A DNA stretch of 8,095 nt from Piscirickettsiaceae bacterium (GTDB lineage: Bacteria; Pseudomonadota; Gammaproteobacteria; Nitrosococcales; Methylophagaceae): assembly GCA_030627065.1 (NCBI GenBank), contig DAOUSV010000063.1, forward strand, positions 1 to 8,095. The letters run 5' to 3'. Numbering within the stretch: the stretch's first letter is position 1; each line of letters begins with the position of its first letter. Position numbers and translations under genes: made by a program. Shown piece after piece: positions 5,971 through 8,095 of the stretch. Below the pieces are notes generated by a model. It did no database searches. It had not been told where the DNA came from and was given only the letters and a program-made list of their open reading frames with translations.

Positions 5971-6008
5971 ACAAAGGCCATAATAGTAAATATTATGACC
6001 TTTGTGAA
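5971..6008 (-). promoter_or_regulatory. Promoter of cytochrome b561 embedded in a long inverted repeat
   Basis: On the minus strand TTCACA (6003-6008, 5 of 6) is followed after 17 nt by TATTAT (5980-5985, 5 of 6), a good sigma-70 pair; transcription would begin near 5973 with a leader of about 32 nt. The same DNA is a 15-position inverted repeat: ACAAAGG-C-CATAATA (5971-5985) against TATTATG-A-CCTTTGT (5991-6005), one mismatch, 5-nt centre. No T-tract follows on either strand, so it is a poor intrinsic terminator for gyrB although it sits 20 nt past the gyrB stop. Confidence 0.6.
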
Positions 6009-6025
6009 TTAGGATTAATTCCCAA

Positions 6026-8095
6026 TTAAATATCTAAATTTGTCGCCTGCAATGCGTGCTTCTCAATAAACTCACGACGCGGTTCAACGTTATCACCCAT
6101 CAAGGTGCTAAACACCTCATCTGCAGCAATAGCATCTTCGATTTTAACTTGTAACAACCGACGCTTGCTTTTATCCATTGTCGTTTCCCATAACTGATCA
6201 GGATTCATTTCACCCAGACCTTTATAACGCTGAACATATTGTCCGCGACGCGCTTCAGTCAACAACCATTTTACGGCTTGTGCAAAGTCTGTAACATCTT
6301 CACTGCGCTCACCACGTTGAACTTGAGCACCCTCAGAAAACAGGCCATTAATTTTTTCTGCAAACGTCAAAATACGCTGGTATTCAGAACTGTCAAAGAA
6401 ATCACCGGGGATATGGAAATCAGTACTAATACCGTGACGACTATAACTAACATTAATATAAGGCTTAGCATCTTCACCTTTAGTGGCAACTGACAGCTTA
6501 TAACTTGTTCCTGTTGGCAGGTCAGCATTCAAATATTGTTCAATCGTTGCCAACCAAGTAGTGATAGCAGTGGAATCTGATAATTCAGGTATGGCTGTTT
6601 GGAAAATCAATTGTTTAAGGAAAGCGGGGTAGTAATGATTCGATAATCGACCAATAACCGCGGTTACAACTTGATACTCTTCAACCAACACTTTTAATGT
6701 ATTGCCTGATATTGGTTCGGCCGACTCACCCGGGCGTAGCTCGGCATTATTTAGCGCCAATTCTGTCAGGTATTTATCCATTTCAGCATCATCTTTCACA
6801 TAACGCTCTTGCTTGCCTTTCTTGATTTTATACAATGGTGGTTGTGCAATATAGATGTGGCCACGTTCAACAAGCTCGGGCATTTGACGATAAAAGAATG
6901 TCAGTAATAATGTTCTGATATGCGATCCATCGACATCGGCATCGGTCATGATGATGATGTGGTGATAACGTAGCTTTTCAGGATCGTATTCATCTCGACC
7001 AATACCACAGCCTAATGCAGTAATCAGCGTGCCGACTTCGGCAGAACTAATCATCTTGTCGAAACGTGCACGCTCAACATTTAAGATTTTCCCTTTCAAC
7101 GGTAAGATTGCTTGAGTACGACGATCACGACCTTGTTTAGCACTCCCCCCCGCAGAATCCCCCTCAACTAGGAACAGTTCTGAAAGGGCAGGGTCACGCT
7201 CTTGGCAATCGGCTAATTTACCCGGTAGGCCAGCAATATCTAATGCACCTTTACGACGTGTTAATTCACGCGCTTTACGAGCGGCATCACGTGCTCTTGC
7301 GGCATCAACCATTTTATTAGCAATTAACTTGCTCTCTGTAGGGTTTTCGACAAGGTAATCATGAAAGAATTCATTGGTTAATGATTCAACAATTGTTCTA
7401 ACTTCTGATGAAACTAATTTATCTTTAGTTTGTGATGAGAATTTAGGATCAGGCACTTTCACCGAAAGAACAGCGGTCAGGCCTTCACGTGCATCATCAC
7501 CACTTGTGGTTACTTTAGATTTTTTTGCTAAACCTTCAGCTTCAATATATTGATTTAATGTGCGAGTTAACGCAGCTCTAAATCCGGCTAAATGTGCACC
7601 GCCATCACGTTGAGGAATGTTGTTAGTGAAGCAGTGAATGTTTTCTTGATAAGAATCTGTCCATTGCATAGATAGCTCGACAACTACATCATCTTTCTCG
7701 CCCATAATGTTAATAACATCATTATGTACTGGCGTTTTATTTTTGTTTAAATGCTCAACAAAGGCTTGAATACCACCTTCATAATAAAAGACTTCGCTTT
7801 GATCATCACGCTCATCGGTTAATACGATACGAACACCTGAGTTTAAAAAGGCAAGCTCACGAATTCGTTTAGCTAATATTTTATAATCAAACGACAGGAC
7901 ATTAGAAAATGTTTCTTCACTTGGCCAAAACTGAATTCTTGTACCTGTCGCATCGGTATCTTCACCTGCTTCAATTCGACCATCTGGCACACTGTCTGTA
8001 TATGATTGGCGATGCACTTTACCATCACGGCTAATTTCCATGGTTAACTTTTTCGATAAGGCATTAACAACTGAAACACCTACGCCATGAAGACC
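6026..8095 (-). CDS. gyrB: DNA gyrase subunit B, 5' end missing
   Basis: The frame is open to the right edge; 689 codons are visible and about 113 are missing compared with E. coli GyrB (804). The visible part opens with GLHGVGVSVVNALS, the ATP-lid motif of the GHKL ATPase, so the ATG at 8041 is internal. The transducer domain follows with an SSQTKDKLVSSEV loop carrying the lysine that touches ATP. The TOPRIM domain begins at EGDSAGG (catalytic Glu at 7163-7165) and continues to DADVD (6929-6943), whose aspartates bind magnesium. The GyrB-type insert and the closing RYKGLGEMNPDQLWETTMD and NLDI tail separate it from ParE. The protein pairs with GyrA to supercoil DNA. The residues matching E. 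coli Asp426 and Lys447 are wild type, so the classic GyrB quinolone-resistance changes are absent. The stop at 6026 precedes the cytochrome promoter. Confidence 0.97.
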   Translation of the reverse strand, partial: GLHGVGVSVVNALSKKLTMEISRDGKVHRQSYTDSVPDGRIEAGEDTDATGTRIQFWPSEETFSNVLSFDYKILAKRIRELAFLNSGVRIVLTDERDDQSEVFYYEGGIQAFVEHLNKNKTPVHNDVINIMGEKDDVVVELSMQWTDSYQENIHCFTNNIPQRDGGAHLAGFRAALTRTLNQYIEAEGLAKKSKVTTSGDDAREGLTAVLSVKVPDPKFSSQTKDKLVSSEVRTIVESLTNEFFHDYLVENPTESKLIANKMVDAARARDAARKARELTRRKGALDIAGLPGKLADCQERDPALSELFLVEGDSAGGSAKQGRDRRTQAILPLKGKILNVERARFDKMISSAEVGTLITALGCGIGRDEYDPEKLRYHHIIIMTDADVDGSHIRTLLLTFFYRQMPELVERGHIYIAQPPLYKIKKGKQERYVKDDAEMDKYLTELALNNAELRPGESAEPISGNTLKVLVEEYQVVTAVIGRLSNHYYPAFLKQLIFQTAIPELSDSTAITTWLATIEQYLNADLPTGTSYKLSVATKGEDAKPYINVSYSRHGISTDFHIPGDFFDSSEYQRILTFAEKINGLFSEGAQVQRGERSEDVTDFAQAVKWLLTEARRGQYVQRYKGLGEMNPDQLWETTMDKSKRRLLQVKIEDAIAADEVFSTLMGDNVEPRREFIEKHALQATNLDI

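Noticed and set aside
5942..5974. Upstream TTG start for cytochrome b561 adding 11 residues
   Set aside because: The extension is not typical of the family and the codon lies at the predicted transcription start; ATG 5941 has a purine-rich site and gives a normal length.
6239..6493. Plus-strand reading frame inside gyrB
   Set aside because: Antisense to conserved gyrB coding sequence with no protein family signal; the same applies to 3699-3902 in gor and 5611-5847 in the cytochrome gene.

Overview
The window (about 8.1 kb, roughly low-40s % G+C by eye) looks like chromosomal DNA from a methylotrophic gammaproteobacterium. Two things point there. GyrB, type II NADH dehydrogenase and the peroxiredoxin look gammaproteobacterial; the NDH-2 follows the E. 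coli protein along its whole length and the GyrB carries the long insert usual in gammaproteobacteria. The left end carries two genes of the tetrahydromethanopterin (H4MPT) C1 pathway, which among Gammaproteobacteria is mainly found in methylotrophs. A Methylophaga-like organism is my best guess, but this is inference.

Layout, left to right. (1) 1-1589, minus strand: dmrB, a flavin-dependent dihydromethanopterin reductase, followed after only 3 nt by a dihydropteroate-synthase-like gene that runs off the left edge. (2) 1590-1728: a divergent control region. (3) 1729-3042, plus strand: ndh (NDH-2), the only plus-strand gene. (4) 3064-3110: a strong bidirectional terminator between the convergent ndh and gor. 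(5) 3131-5090, minus strand: a Prx5-type peroxiredoxin, then gor (glutathione reductase), separated by a terminator hairpin. (6) 5091-5386: a 296-nt gap holding a candidate promoter, an inverted repeat and a second bidirectional terminator. (7) 5387-5941, minus strand: a four-helix cytochrome b561. (8) 5971-6008: a long imperfect inverted repeat that coincides with a good sigma-70 promoter for the cytochrome gene. (9) 6026-8095, minus strand: gyrB, lacking about its first 113 codons at the right edge.

Functionally the window mixes C1-cofactor metabolism (dmrB and the DHPS-like gene), electron transfer (ndh, cytochrome b561), a glutathione/peroxide defence pair (peroxiredoxin plus Gor) and replication (gyrB). 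gyrB often sits with dnaA-dnaN-recF, so the replication origin may lie a few kb beyond the right edge. I see no mobile elements, CRISPR arrays, tRNA or rRNA genes. The genes are all recognisable families, so I do not claim a wholly new system. The less explained parts are the DHPS-like protein next to dmrB and the intergenic inverted repeats that overlap promoters.
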